DNA of 38,814 nucleotides from an uncultured Methylococcaceae bacterium (GCA_903945375.1 CAJAVP010000045.1:1-38814), one strand, 5' to 3'. Positions 17,386-26,562 are shown, counted from the stretch's first letter. The notes: generated from the sequence alone by a model not told the origin. Numbers and translations: made by a program.

Positions 17386-18548
17386 GCGGCCTCCGCGAGT
17401 TTAACAACGTGTTCTGCCGCTTGTGCTAAGTCTTCAGCAGCGAAAATATTGAGTCCAGTATTGCTTAGCAATGCACGCCCTTGCTCAACATTAGTGCCTT
17501 CCAATCGAACCACGACCGGCACAGTGACATGAATCTGCTCAATAGCCGCCAAAATACCGGAGGCAATAACATCACATTTGACGATACCGCCAAAAATATT
17601 GACTAATACGGCTTTAACACTGTTATCCGATAAAATCAGTTTAAATGCTTCACACACTTTTTCGACATTCGTGCCACCGCCCACATCCAAGAAGTTGGCG
17701 GGTAATCCCCCTTTCAGTTTGACCAAATCCATCGTCGCCATTGCCAATCCGGCACCATTGACCATACAGCCGATATTGCCCTCTAAGGTGATGTAATTCA
17801 GACCAAATTTTTGGGCTTCATTTTCTTTATCATCTTCCTGTGCGGGGTCTTTCATGGCCAAAATGTCGGGATGAATGGCTACGGCGTTATCATCAAAATT
17901 GATTTTTGCATCCAAGACCAATAAGTCACCGGTATCGGTTTCAATTAATGGATTGATTTCAATTTGACTGGCATCTTTGTCGATCAATAAATCGTACATG
18001 CCTTGCATAATCCGTGTAATCGCTTTGTGTTGTGTACCTTGTAGACCTAAAGCATACGCCACTTTGCGACATTGAAAGCCTTGTAATCCGGCAGCGGGAT
18101 GAATGGGCACGGAAATAATTTTTTCTGGCGTGTCATGAGCAACCGTTTCAATCTCCATACCACCCGCAGCGGAGGCGATGAAAATCAGGCGTTCAGTGGC
18201 ACGATCGAGAACTAGGCTTAAATATAATTCGCGTTTGATGGGATAAATCTTCTCAATCAGCAACGAATGAATAGGCAAGCCTTTGTCGTCGGTTTGGATA
18301 GTCACTAATCGCGTTCCCAATAACTCGCGACTAAACGTTGCCACATCAGAGAGGTTTTTAGCCAGTTTGACACCGCCTGCTTTGCCTCGACCACCGGCAT
18401 GGACTTGTGCTTTAACGACCCACCCGTCGCCACCGAGCTGTATTGCGCTTTCACTGGCTTGTTCGGGGCTCGTGGCTAATTGTCCATCGGGCACCGGTAT
18501 ACCATATGCCCGAAACAATTGTTTCGCTTGATATTCATGAATATTCAT
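17382..18548 (-). CDS. sucC: Succinate-CoA ligase, beta subunit
   Basis: The 388-residue beta subunit, the same length as E. coli SucC. The ATP-grasp domain starts [20 protein letters not shown] and contains [19 protein letters not shown], the nucleotide-binding stretch, and IEINPLI for the metal. The C-terminal ligase-CoA domain has [14 protein letters not shown] and NFLDVGGG, then [13 protein letters not shown]. The upstream spacer (to pilS, 273 bases) must hold divergent promoters for sucCD and pilSR; I did not find unambiguous -35/-10 pairs. A malate-CoA ligase role (MtkA) is the main alternative in a methylotroph. Confidence 0.94.
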   Translation of the reverse strand: MNIHEYQAKQLFRAYGIPVPDGQLATSPEQASESAIQLGGDGWVVKAQVHAGGRGKAGGVKLAKNLSDVATFSRELLGTRLVTIQTDDKGLPIHSLLIEKIYPIKRELYLSLVLDRATERLIFIASAAGGMEIETVAHDTPEKIISVPIHPAAGLQGFQCRKVAYALGLQGTQHKAITRIMQGMYDLLIDKDASQIEINPLIETDTGDLLVLDAKINFDDNAVAIHPDILAMKDPAQEDDKENEAQKFGLNYITLEGNIGCMVNGAGLAMATMDLVKLKGGLPANFLDVGGGTNVEKVCEAFKLILSDNSVKAVLVNIFGGIVKCDVIASGILAAIEQIHVTVPVVVRLEGTNVEQGRALLSNTGLNIFAAEDLAQAAEHVVKLAEAA

Positions 18549-18821
18549 TGATTACTCCTGATTGAAAGGTTTGATGCGTTATCAAGATTTTAATTGCATT
18601 ATCTTCCGTGTCTAAACGTCCTGTCATAAAACAACGGGGTTTTCACAAGTTTTTGCATCAATGCTATGATGAATGGCGAAAACTTGCTTGAGTGGTTATC
18701 TCATGATTGAAGGTCAGCAAAACGTCCCTCGCATTCTTTAACCCTAACAAATGTCCGTAAAATCTTAAATGCCTTGTTATTCTAGCCAACTACCAATAAA
18801 ACGCTATCAATAAATCCTCAA

Positions 18822-20450
18822 ATGACTGCAAATTACTCCGATACGCTATACCCCTGTCCGTTCTCAAAAGGCTATGGCATTCCTGCAAAACAAGCCTGGA
18901 CGTTGCTTAAAGTCTTTGTTGTTTATCGCTTGATTTTGGCTAGTTTATTTATGGCATTATTTTTTAGTCGCCATGAAACCTCTTCTTTCTCATTAAAGAG
19001 CAATGACTTATATGTGTATAGTAGTCAGGGCTATTTAATTCTGACGGTCATTTCTATCATTTGTATTTTCTGGCGACTGACAGCTTATAGTACGCAAGCT
19101 CAAGCACTTATTTTTACCGATATTATTTTTTTGACCTTAGTAATGCATGCCAGTGGCGGTATTCATAGTGGAATTGGTATATTGCTGGCGGTTTCTATTG
19201 CAACTGGCGGTTTACTGATTGGTGGCTTATGTGCGATGTTATTTGCAGCAATGGCGAGCTTGTCAGTATTAGCTGAACAAATTTATACCAGTCAGACCCA
19301 ATATTTTGAGGCATCAGCGTTTTCCTACAGTGGAATGTTAGGGGCTACCTTTTTTGCGATTGCCCTGTTGTCTTATATTCTCGCTAAACGCAGCGAGGAG
19401 ATATTGCAACTGGCCGATCAACAAAAACAAACGATTGTTAAGCTGGAAGATTTAAATCAGTACATTATTCAGCATTTGCATTCTGGAATTATTGTCACAG
19501 ATCGAGAACAGCGGATTCACATGACCAATACCGCCGCGCTGCGCTTGACTCATCTGGCGTTGACACCGCGAGTGTTAGGCGATATTTCGCCACAAATGTC
19601 ACTCGCCTTCGAGAGTTGGCTTGCTGACACTAAACAAGATTCAGTATTACTCAATGTGCCAAGTCAACCTGAGGTTCTTAGCCGATTTATGTCATTATCC
19701 GCCAGCCATAAATTTTTTTATCTGATTATTCTGGAAGATGTCAGTCTGTATAACCAACGTTTACAGCAAAGTAAGCTGGCTTCTTTAGGTCGATTGACCG
19801 CCAGCATTGCCCATGAAATACGCAATCCACTGGGGGCAATTAGCCATGCCGCACAATTATTAGACGAAGAAGACGGCTTAAGTGAGCAAGATTTGCGGTT
19901 AGCCAATATTATTCAGACGCATTGCAAACGCGTTGATCGGATCATTCAAGATATTTTACAGTTGTCAAAAAGAAATGATTCCAGACGTGAAAAAGTGGCT
20001 TTGCATGCTTGGTTAGAACATTTTTTAGTCGAATTTAGTAACGAACAATCTATTGATGTAGAAACTTTCAAGCTATCCTCGACCAGCGAATCGTTAGTTG
20101 CCTTGATTGATCCCAATCATTTAAAACAAATTATGGATAATCTGTGTCAGAACGCTTTGCATTATGGCAATCCTGGAGCGCAACAAATGATTTTGCGGAG
20201 CTTGAGAATTTTGCATTCACCTTGTATAGAAATTATCGATAATGGAAGCGGTATCAGTCATGAACACTTGAAACATCTGTTTGAACCATTTTTTACCACG
20301 TCAGCTAAAGGTACGGGATTGGGCCTTTATATTTCCAAAGAATTAGCGGAACTCAATCAAGCAAAGCTGAGTTATTATTTAACTGATGATAACCGTAGCT
20401 GTTTTCGACTCAGTTTGTTAGATGCAGAAAAAAATCTGATTGAATTATGA
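18822..20450 (+). CDS. pilS: Sensor histidine kinase PilS
   Basis: A 542-residue membrane kinase. About six hydrophobic helices fill residues 30-188, followed by a PAS-like segment (about 205-310). The HisKA box IAHEIRNPLGAISHAAQLL comes next, with the phosphorylated histidine at H331. The HATPase domain shows the N box (DNLCQNALHYG), GSGIS and TGLGLYISKEL. It would phosphorylate PilR, encoded by the next gene, which overlaps by four bases. In Pseudomonas this pair senses pilin level in the membrane and controls pilA transcription through sigma-54. No pilin gene lies in the window. NtrB-like kinases lack this six-helix module, supporting PilS. Confidence 0.88.
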   Translation: MTANYSDTLYPCPFSKGYGIPAKQAWTLLKVFVVYRLILASLFMALFFSRHETSSFSLKSNDLYVYSSQGYLILTVISIICIFWRLTAYSTQAQALIFTDIIFLTLVMHASGGIHSGIGILLAVSIATGGLLIGGLCAMLFAAMASLSVLAEQIYTSQTQYFEASAFSYSGMLGATFFAIALLSYILAKRSEEILQLADQQKQTIVKLEDLNQYIIQHLHSGIIVTDREQRIHMTNTAALRLTHLALTPRVLGDISPQMSLAFESWLADTKQDSVLLNVPSQPEVLSRFMSLSASHKFFYLIILEDVSLYNQRLQQSKLASLGRLTASIAHEIRNPLGAISHAAQLLDEEDGLSEQDLRLANIIQTHCKRVDRIIQDILQLSKRNDSRREKVALHAWLEHFLVEFSNEQSIDVETFKLSSTSESLVALIDPNHLKQIMDNLCQNALHYGNPGAQQMILRSLRILHSPCIEIIDNGSGISHEHLKHLFEPFFTTSAKGTGLGLYISKELAELNQAKLSYYLTDDNRSCFRLSLLDAEKNLIEL

Positions 20451-21790
20451 CCGCTCCCCTCGTACTGATTGTTGATGATGAGCCTGATATTCGTGAATTG
20501 CTGGAAATTACGTTAAATAGAATGGCCATTCAAACCCATTGTGCAGAAAACTTAACATCCGCTAAAGTCTTGCTCAGTCAGTACACGTTTGATCTTTGTC
20601 TGACAGATATGCGCTTGCCGGATGGTAATGGCCTAGAACTGGTTGATGAAATACAAGCCCTGCCTGAGCCGATACCGGTTGCGGTTATCACCGCGCATGG
20701 CAATATGGATACGGCTATCTTAGCGATGAAAAAGGGGGCTTTTGATTTCATTTCTAAACCCATGCAGTTAGCTAGCTTCAGACAACTGATTCGTGAGGCA
20801 CTAAAACTCTCTAGCGAGCATGGTATACCCAGTAAAACTCGACGCATGGACACGGTGTTGTTAGGCGAGTCGCCATCTATGCAGAATATTCGCGCTAATA
20901 TCGCTAAATTGGCACGTAGCCAGGCACCTGTTTATATCAGCGGTGAATCGGGTTCAGGAAAGGAATTAGTCGCCCGACTCATCCATCAGCAAAGCGCCCG
21001 TAGTGAGCAAGCGTTTGTCGCTATTAATTGCGGAGCTATTCCACATGAACTTATGGAAAGTGAATTTTTTGGTCATAAAAAAGGCAGCTTCTCAGGTGCT
21101 GTCAGTGATAAAAAAGGGCTAATTCAAGCCGCAGAGGGTGGTACGCTGTTCTTAGATGAAATTGCCGATTTACCGGCTTTGCTGCAAGTAAAATTGTTGC
21201 GCGTTATTCAGGAAAAACAGATTCGTCCTGTAGGAGACTCGAAAGAAATCCCGGTTAATTTTCGCTTGCTGAGCGCGACACATCGCAATCTTGCTGATAT
21301 GGTAAAAGAAGGTAGCTTTAGGCAAGATTTATATTACCGTATCAATGTGATTGACCTGCATATACCGCCGTTACGAGAGCGGCGCAGTGATATTCCTCTA
21401 CTCGTTGATTATGCTTTAGAAAAATTGGCGAGTGCAAATGGATTAGCAAAACCTAAACTATCTGATGCGGCATTAACGATGCTCCAACATTATCATTTTC
21501 CCGGCAATGTCCGTGAGCTTGAAAATATCTTAGAACGCGCTATCGCGTTATACGATGGAATCAAAATTGATAGTGCTGACTTGCATCTGGGCGTAGAAAC
21601 GCCCGGAGCATCTCCAAAGTATGCCTCCAATAAGGGATTGTTAGAAAACTATCTTCACTCTATCGAAAAAAAAGCGATTCTACTTGCCTTAGAAGAAAAC
21701 CAATGGAACAAAAACGCAGCCGCGAAGCAATTAGGGATATCGCTCAGATCTTTGCATTATCGGCTTAATAAACTCCAATTGGCTCTTTAA
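20447..21790 (+). CDS. pilR: Sigma-54-dependent response regulator PilR
   Basis: A 447-residue activator with three domains: receiver (VLIVDDEPD, phospho-acceptor D54 in LTDMRLPDG, conserved K in FISKPM), AAA+ (Walker A GESGSGKE, the sigma-54 contact loop KGSFSGA in the GAFTGA position, Walker B GGTLFLDEIADLP) and a Fis-type HTH (NAAAKQLGISLRSLHYRL). The loop carries SFSGA rather than AFTGA, a variation tolerated in other PilR/NtrC relatives. Coupled to pilS by a four-base overlap. Its presence shows the genome uses sigma-54, which supports the sigma-54-like promoter upstream of the persulfide dioxygenase gene. Confidence 0.9.
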   Translation: MTAPLVLIVDDEPDIRELLEITLNRMAIQTHCAENLTSAKVLLSQYTFDLCLTDMRLPDGNGLELVDEIQALPEPIPVAVITAHGNMDTAILAMKKGAFDFISKPMQLASFRQLIREALKLSSEHGIPSKTRRMDTVLLGESPSMQNIRANIAKLARSQAPVYISGESGSGKELVARLIHQQSARSEQAFVAINCGAIPHELMESEFFGHKKGSFSGAVSDKKGLIQAAEGGTLFLDEIADLPALLQVKLLRVIQEKQIRPVGDSKEIPVNFRLLSATHRNLADMVKEGSFRQDLYYRINVIDLHIPPLRERRSDIPLLVDYALEKLASANGLAKPKLSDAALTMLQHYHFPGNVRELENILERAIALYDGIKIDSADLHLGVETPGASPKYASNKGLLENYLHSIEKKAILLALEENQWNKNAAAKQLGISLRSLHYRLNKLQLAL

Positions 21791-21792
21791 CA

Positions 21793-22248
21793 TTAGAGAT
21801 GATATTGCGCCATTGTCTCAAGCTGTGTTAAAGCGGTTTTTATTAAGCTTTCAGTTTCCGCATCTAATTCATTGTTTTTATATATTTTTGACAACAAACC
21901 TTCAGCAACTAAAGCTTCTTTAATCCAGCGCTTCATAAACCGGTAATTGCCTGCGACAGAAGCTATCTCTCCTGTTTTAGGATTGCGAATACTGGATTTA
22001 GCTATATTGGGCGCGATGGTCGATTTAATGGGGGGCTTTTTCTCAGATGTCGCCGGTTTTTTTTCTGGTACTAGGGTTTTAATTACCGGCGGAATCGATT
22101 TAATTGGTTCAGCAACCATCGGCGTTACAATTACTGGGGTTGTTGTAAGGTCTTCGATAGGGCTTAAGTGAGTTTTTTGCTCATGAATAGTGCCATAGGC
22201 GATATAAGCGACAAAAATTGCTGCCAATGTAAAAAGTGTTTCAATCAT
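21793..22248 (-). CDS. Small single-span membrane protein, unknown function
   Basis: A 151-residue protein with an N-terminal hydrophobic helix (about 3-18, TLFTLAAIFVAYIAYG). A Pro/Lys/Thr-rich linker follows (about 30-85, with VTPMVAEPIKSIPPVIK). The compact C-terminal part (about 88-151, IRNPKTGEIASVAGNYRFMKRWIKEALVAEGLL) looks like a small folded helical domain. AAGG precedes the ATG by a normal spacing. It ends two bases from the pilR stop, tail to tail, so the neighbour gives no operon link. The family is not recognised. Confidence 0.65.
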   Translation of the reverse strand: MIETLFTLAAIFVAYIAYGTIHEQKTHLSPIEDLTTTPVIVTPMVAEPIKSIPPVIKTLVPEKKPATSEKKPPIKSTIAPNIAKSSIRNPKTGEIASVAGNYRFMKRWIKEALVAEGLLSKIYKNNELDAETESLIKTALTQLETMAQYHL

Positions 22249-22445
22249 TATTATTACCTTATCTCATTATTTTTCTTATTGTTGTGATTTGAACCCGACG
22301 GGCTCGATCAATCGTATTTCATCACAACCGAGTGCTTTTGAATATACCAGATGCCAAGTGGACACGTCATCTAAATGTCCGATAAAAATTGATCCGGCGT
22401 GATGAAGAATCACTTTAGGCAATTTTTAGCTAATTTTTTACCTCC

Positions 22446-22488
22446 AAATAAGAATGATTTGCATTTAAGTGCAAAATTACAGTATAGT
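22446..22488 (+). promoter_or_regulatory. Promoter with operator-like palindrome upstream of the porin gene
   Basis: TTGCAT at 22459-22464 and TATAGT at 22483-22488 are 18 bases apart and make a plausible sigma-70 promoter. An 18-base dyad TTTGCATTTAAGTGCAAA occupies 22458-22475, overlapping the -35 and spacer, where a repressor would act. The sequence just upstream (AATAAGAATGATTTGCATT, 22447-22465) shares about half its bases with the Fur box, so iron control is possible but unproven. The ribosome site GAAGG lies at 22511-22515. Confidence 0.5.
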
Positions 22489-22524
22489 TCGACCAAATCA
22501 ACAATCATTTGAAGGTCGTTTATT

Positions 22525-23940
22525 ATGAAAACTAATGACAATTTTTTAAAAACTGTACGCTTACTTGGACTCGGTAGCACATTGCTACTGACTGGCAACA
22601 CGGCTTATGCGCTAGAAAAACCTAAAACTATGGAGGAAATGTGGAAAATCATAGAGGCTCAACAACATCAGATTGATGAAATGAAAGTCAAACTTGCCGA
22701 GACTCCTAAAGAAGATGAACCAGCCTCTACGGCGACGAACAACGTAAAAAAATTAGAGCGCAAAACTGATGTGTTAAGTCAGGAGGTTGAAAAACTACGT
22801 ACTAATTTAGCCATTCCTGAAGAAGCTAAATACAAAAGTGCTTATGGTTTAGGGCCGGCAGCCTCGAAAATCTATCAGATAGGTAAGGGCTTATCAATTG
22901 GCGGATATGGCGAAGCGATGTATCAAAACTATGTAGGTGACAAAGCAGCCAATAATACCAACAATGCTGATCTTGAGCGCGTTGTGTTATATGCGGGTTA
23001 TAAATTTTCTGATAGCATTTTATTCAATAGTGAAATTGAATTTGAACATGCCACTACAGGAGAAGGTGCAGAAGTTAAAGGTGAAGTTAGCGTGGAATTT
23101 GCTGCCTTAGATTTTTTTATTGATCCTTTGGCGAATATTCGTACGGGCTTAGTGTTAATGCCCATGGGATTCATCAACCAGATCCACGAGCCGCCTTTCT
23201 TCTTTGGCAATAACCGCCCTGAAGTTGAAAGAAGAATTATTCCTAGCACATGGCGAGAAATGGGCGTTGGCTTATTTGGGCAAATAACGCCCAGCCTGAC
23301 TTATACTACTTATCTAGTCAATGGGTTAGATGCCGGAGGCTTTCGCTCAAGTGGGCTAAGAGACGGACGCGGAGTAGGAAGTGAAGCCAAATCTGAAGAT
23401 TTTGGTTATGTTGGTCGCCTAGATTACACCCCTCTTGCACTGACCGGCGTAACGATTGGCGGTTCCGCTTATGTGGGTAATTCGGGTCAGAATCAGATAT
23501 ATGCAGGCACTAAAGCGGATGTCTTTACGCAATTGTATGAAGGTCATTTGCAATGGAAATACCGTGGCTTAGAATTTCGTACTTTAGGCTCATGGGGGCA
23601 CATTGATAATGCGGACATCCTCAGTGTCGCTGCTGGACAAACCATTGGCTCAGAAAACTATGGGTGGTATAGCGAAATCGGTTATGACGTAATGCCATTA
23701 TTAATTCCAGCCAGTCTTCAATATCTCGCGCCATTTTTCCGATATGAAAAAATGGATACGATTGCTAAAGCACCCAACGGCTTTGCTGATGACTTAAGGC
23801 AAGACCGACAAATATACCAATTTGGTTTACAATACAAACCAATACCGAATGTCGTCATCAAAGCGGATTATCGTAACTTCTCTGCCAAACAAGGCAATTT
23901 GCCCGATGACTTCAACTTAGGTTTTGGTTTTATTTTCTAA
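22525..23940 (+). CDS. Porin-like outer-membrane beta-barrel protein with N-terminal coiled coil
   Basis: A 471-residue exported protein. A signal peptide (about 1-29, ending TAYA before LEKP) is followed by a short coiled coil (about 35-95, EMWKIIEAQQHQIDEMKVK), as seen in trimeric porins that touch the peptidoglycan. The rest alternates polar and hydrophobic residues, with many Gly/Tyr/Phe, and ends FNLGFGFIF, a typical terminal beta strand with final Phe for Bam assembly. Blocks such as LADIRTG-like PLANIRTGLVLMPMGFINQ resemble phosphate-selective or alginate-type porins, but the substrate is unknown. A promoter with an operator-like palindrome precedes it and an intrinsic terminator follows. 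The two genes after it encode a FMN-binding lipid-side protein and a membrane protein. Confidence 0.75.
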   Translation: MKTNDNFLKTVRLLGLGSTLLLTGNTAYALEKPKTMEEMWKIIEAQQHQIDEMKVKLAETPKEDEPASTATNNVKKLERKTDVLSQEVEKLRTNLAIPEEAKYKSAYGLGPAASKIYQIGKGLSIGGYGEAMYQNYVGDKAANNTNNADLERVVLYAGYKFSDSILFNSEIEFEHATTGEGAEVKGEVSVEFAALDFFIDPLANIRTGLVLMPMGFINQIHEPPFFFGNNRPEVERRIIPSTWREMGVGLFGQITPSLTYTTYLVNGLDAGGFRSSGLRDGRGVGSEAKSEDFGYVGRLDYTPLALTGVTIGGSAYVGNSGQNQIYAGTKADVFTQLYEGHLQWKYRGLEFRTLGSWGHIDNADILSVAAGQTIGSENYGWYSEIGYDVMPLLIPASLQYLAPFFRYEKMDTIAKAPNGFADDLRQDRQIYQFGLQYKPIPNVVIKADYRNFSAKQGNLPDDFNLGFGFIF

Positions 23941-23966
23941 ATCCCAGTACATCCTCAATTAAACAT

Positions 23967-23995
23967 CGCCAGCAGCCTCTTCTGCTGGCGTTTTT
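23967..23995 (+). terminator. Intrinsic terminator after the porin gene
   Basis: CGCCAGCAG at 23967-23975 pairs perfectly with CTGCTGGCG at 23982-23990 around a six-base loop, followed at once by five T. This is a strong rho-independent terminator. It would limit, but perhaps not abolish, transcription into the FMN-binding protein gene, which begins 29 bases later with no clear promoter of its own. Confidence 0.88.
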
Positions 23996-24023
23996 GCGAC
24001 TACTGACTGTTAATGGATACACC

Positions 24024-24569
24024 ATGAAATTATTTAAATTCATTTTAATAACACTGTTGATCAACGTCAGTCCGCCCAGTTTTGCTACCATTTTTTATAG
24101 TAAAAATGAAGCCATGGAACTCGCGTTTGGCAAAGGCACAGTTGTAGACTCTTTATCTTTATTTCCCGATGATGCAGAGATAACAAAAATCCAAGAGCTG
24201 GCCAAAAGTAAATTAGAGTCCGGCTTGTTTACGTTTTACACGAGCAAAGATTCACAAGGCAAACTCATCGGATATGCAGCGATTGAAACAAGCACCGTCC
24301 GCACCAAACCTGAAACCCTGATGATTGTATTAACGCCTGAGGGCGAGTTACGCAACATTTATACACTTGCATTTCATGAACCCCCCGAATATCTGCCACC
24401 TCAACGCTGGTATGACAAACTACTTAATCGACCACTTAAAGAGATGGATTTTAACCAAGGTGTCGATGGCATTACTGGTGCAACTTTAAGTACCCGCTCG
24501 GCATTAACGAGTATTCGTAAAGTCTTAGCGATTTATGAAGTCATGATCAAAAATAAGGAGGGTAACTGA
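24024..24569 (+). CDS. Exported FMN-binding domain protein (RnfG/NosR-type flavinylation motif)
   Basis: A 181-residue protein with an N-terminal signal peptide or anchor (about 1-21, LFKFILITLLINV, then SFA). A single FMN_bind-type domain runs to about 170. Near the C-terminus is DGITGATLSTRS, the D-x-x-[ST]-G-A-T motif in which ApbE attaches FMN covalently to the last Thr (T154). Such domains shuttle electrons outside the cytoplasmic membrane. The start is ATG 24024; a TTG at 23994 lies inside the terminator's T run and is rejected. It overlaps the next gene by one base (TGATG). No apbE gene is in the window, so flavinylation would depend on a gene elsewhere. Confidence 0.82.
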   Translation: MKLFKFILITLLINVSPPSFATIFYSKNEAMELAFGKGTVVDSLSLFPDDAEITKIQELAKSKLESGLFTFYTSKDSQGKLIGYAAIETSTVRTKPETLMIVLTPEGELRNIYTLAFHEPPEYLPPQRWYDKLLNRPLKEMDFNQGVDGITGATLSTRSALTSIRKVLAIYEVMIKNKEGN

Positions 24570-25084
24570 TGCGCTATTTTGTGACCGGTGAACAGCAACG
24601 CAAATCTTTGTTAAACCTCTTAGTGTTGATGTTCTTAGGTTATGTTGCCTTACTATGGGTGAGCAATGCCATGATGTATTTTCACCACATGGACTTAACG
24701 CCAAAGTCCGTCGTGGCTTATTATCTAGGTTCTGAGGAATTATTCACCCAAGCACGTAGTTATCAAGGTATGTTAGAAGTTTCACATTTTCATTTGTTTT
24801 CAATGGGAATGCTGATTGTGACGCTAACACACCTTATGTTAATGACTCAATTTTCAATTCGTTTAAAAATCTGGCTAAGCGGCTCAACGTATTTTGCCGC
24901 CTTAGCCGACGAAGCGGGTGGCTGGTTAGTACGATTTGCAGACCCTGCTTTTGCTTATTTTAAAATCGCGGCTTTTTTATTGTTGGAATTATCACTGGCT
25001 CTCTTATTAATCACCGTCATCAGCTCTTTGTTACGCGCCAGATTTCAGCCCCGTCAAAACGCGAATGCAGAAAAAGATGAGTAA
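24569..25084 (+). CDS. Four-helix membrane protein with paired histidines, possible haem b carrier
   Basis: Not recognised as a named family. The 171-residue protein has about four hydrophobic helices (about 15-36, 70-92, 100-120 and 126-152). Histidines cluster at the membrane faces: YFHHMDL after helix 1, and SHFHLFSMGMLIVTLTHLML at the start and middle of helix 2. This is the kind of pattern that can ligate haem b in small quinol-linked cytochromes. A strong ribosome site (AAGGAGGG) and a one-base overlap tie its translation to the FMN-binding protein. A reasonable inference is that it passes electrons from quinol to the exported flavin. Its last 31 bases overlap the convergent AEC transporter gene. 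Confidence 0.65.
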   Translation: MRYFVTGEQQRKSLLNLLVLMFLGYVALLWVSNAMMYFHHMDLTPKSVVAYYLGSEELFTQARSYQGMLEVSHFHLFSMGMLIVTLTHLMLMTQFSIRLKIWLSGSTYFAALADEAGGWLVRFADPAFAYFKIAAFLLLELSLALLLITVISSLLRARFQPRQNANAEKDE

Positions 25085-26016
25085 TCCCATTGAAAATGGC
25101 TTAAGAAATGATGCCAAAGCGGCAAGCTAATTAAACTTAACGCTGTTGTTAAAATCACCGTCATCGCATAAAGCCCGCTATCTAGTCGATAACGATCACA
25201 TAGCACGATACCCAATACCATACTCGGCATAGCTAAATCTAACACGGCAGCGACTTTATGTTCGTTATCAATACTCATCGATATCGCTAAACCTAAGGCG
25301 ACCATCGGCATCACCAGCATTTTTATGACCACGACAGGCAGCACATAAGGTAGGCTATGCCAACGAATTGACCGCCAATTTAAAGCTAGACCTAAGGAAA
25401 AAATCATTAACGGTGCGACGGTAACCGACAATTTTTGCAATACACCAGCCAGCCAGTCCGGTGCTGTTACTGCATTTTGATTAAGTGCAATCGCCAAGGC
25501 AGCCGCCCAAAAAGGCGGCGCATTGAAAAATAACCAAATCGAACGTGGTTTATCGGCGGCATCAACTTCACCCAAATGCCGAGCCAGCATAATACCAACA
25601 GTAAACAAGAACGGTGTGGCGGCAAATAAATCCATCTGAATGACAACTGACCGCGACCAAGTACCCAACACCTGCTCTAATACAGGCAAACCTAAATACG
25701 TGACATTCGGAAACGCAGCAGCCAGCATCACCGCACCCAAACGTTTGCCTTCAAACCGCAGCAACTTTCCCAACAAGCCCATGCAAAGCAAGGCAAAAGC
25801 AATCGCGCCCATACCTATTAGAGTATATTGCAAGGATTGCCAGCCAATCGTGCTAGTCCATAGTACATCGAGTACCAAAGCAGGCAACAAAATGTAGTAA
25901 ACAACCGTTGTTAGCACCAAGCGTGTGTGTTCGGCCGAAAGACCGGCTGGAGAAAATAAACGCCAACTTGCGCCACACGCCATGATTACCGTCATTTGGA
26001 TTAATGTTGAGTTCAT
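25054..26016 (-). CDS. AEC (auxin efflux carrier) family transporter
   Basis: A 320-residue protein with about ten hydrophobic helices in the two-times-five arrangement of the AEC/BASS-like fold. Motifs include AAAFPNVTYLGLPVLEQVLG in the first half (the broken helix with Asn-Pro-x-x) and LDLAMPSMVLGIVLCDRY in the second. Bacterial members export or exchange small organic acids such as malate or malonate, but the substrate is not readable here. It stands alone on the minus strand. The 3' end overlaps the convergent membrane protein gene by 31 bases. Confidence 0.85.
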   Translation of the reverse strand: MNSTLIQMTVIMACGASWRLFSPAGLSAEHTRLVLTTVVYYILLPALVLDVLWTSTIGWQSLQYTLIGMGAIAFALLCMGLLGKLLRFEGKRLGAVMLAAAFPNVTYLGLPVLEQVLGTWSRSVVIQMDLFAATPFLFTVGIMLARHLGEVDAADKPRSIWLFFNAPPFWAAALAIALNQNAVTAPDWLAGVLQKLSVTVAPLMIFSLGLALNWRSIRWHSLPYVLPVVVIKMLVMPMVALGLAISMSIDNEHKVAAVLDLAMPSMVLGIVLCDRYRLDSGLYAMTVILTTALSLISLPLWHHFLSHFQWDYSSFSAFAF

Positions 26017-26141
26017 CGGAGGTCTTTAATAAACAAGGAAACGTATTTTAACATTCACAGTTAAAACCTGTTCCAGTAAGATAGTCGTTGATTTTGAACA
26101 CACCCATTTTTTTTTAATAACAGCTTACAGAGAAAAACACT

Positions 26142-26552
26142 ATGTATTTAATGACGCGATTGTTTCAACTACCGCTCGCTATAGGTATTTGCTTATGGCT
26201 GAGTAGCTCCCTGTCTTTTGCCGAAACAGCGACAATGTCAACTATCGCTCCAAAAGAAGCGGCAACCATGCAAGCAAATAATCAGGCGATTATTCTCGAT
26301 GTCCGTGAACTCAATGAATGGCAGGAACAGCATATTGCAGGTGTCATTCATATTCCACTCAGTCAATTGCAAGACCGATTGCCCGAACTATCACGTTACA
26401 AAAATAGCCCCATCATCACGCAATGCCGCAGCGGCAAACGCTCAGCACAAGCCCAAGAGGCACTTCAATCAGCTGGATTTTCAGCGGTTTATAATCTGAA
26501 TGGTGGTTTGAATGCGTGGCTAAAAGACGGTTTAGATACCGCAAAGCGATAA
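26142..26552 (+). CDS. Periplasmic rhodanese-like protein
   Basis: A 136-residue protein with a signal peptide (about 1-28, ending LSFA before ETATM) and one rhodanese domain. The domain shows AIILDVRELNEWQEQHIAGVI in part and the active-site loop QCRSGKRSA with its catalytic cysteine, then NLNGGLNAWL at the end. Such single-domain exported rhodaneses carry sulfane sulfur or repair thiols in the periplasm. It could complement the sulfide oxidation genes earlier in the window, but it is far from them and appears to stand alone. The upstream spacer is about 125 bases from the divergent AEC gene. Confidence 0.87.
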   Translation: MYLMTRLFQLPLAIGICLWLSSSLSFAETATMSTIAPKEAATMQANNQAIILDVRELNEWQEQHIAGVIHIPLSQLQDRLPELSRYKNSPIITQCRSGKRSAQAQEALQSAGFSAVYNLNGGLNAWLKDGLDTAKR

Positions 26553-26562
26553 ACAACATATG

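Noticed and set aside
16516-18548. Malate-CoA ligase (mtkAB) of the serine cycle instead of sucCD
   Set aside because: The beta subunit keeps the SucC length and landmarks seen in E. coli, and no serine-cycle genes are nearby; it stays a minor alternative only.
22447-22465. Firm Fur box upstream of the porin gene
   Set aside because: Only about half of the 19 consensus positions match, so I report it only as a possibility within the promoter entry.
23994-24023. TTG start for the FMN-binding protein
   Set aside because: The TTG is within the T run of the porin terminator; ATG 24024 begins a proper signal peptide.
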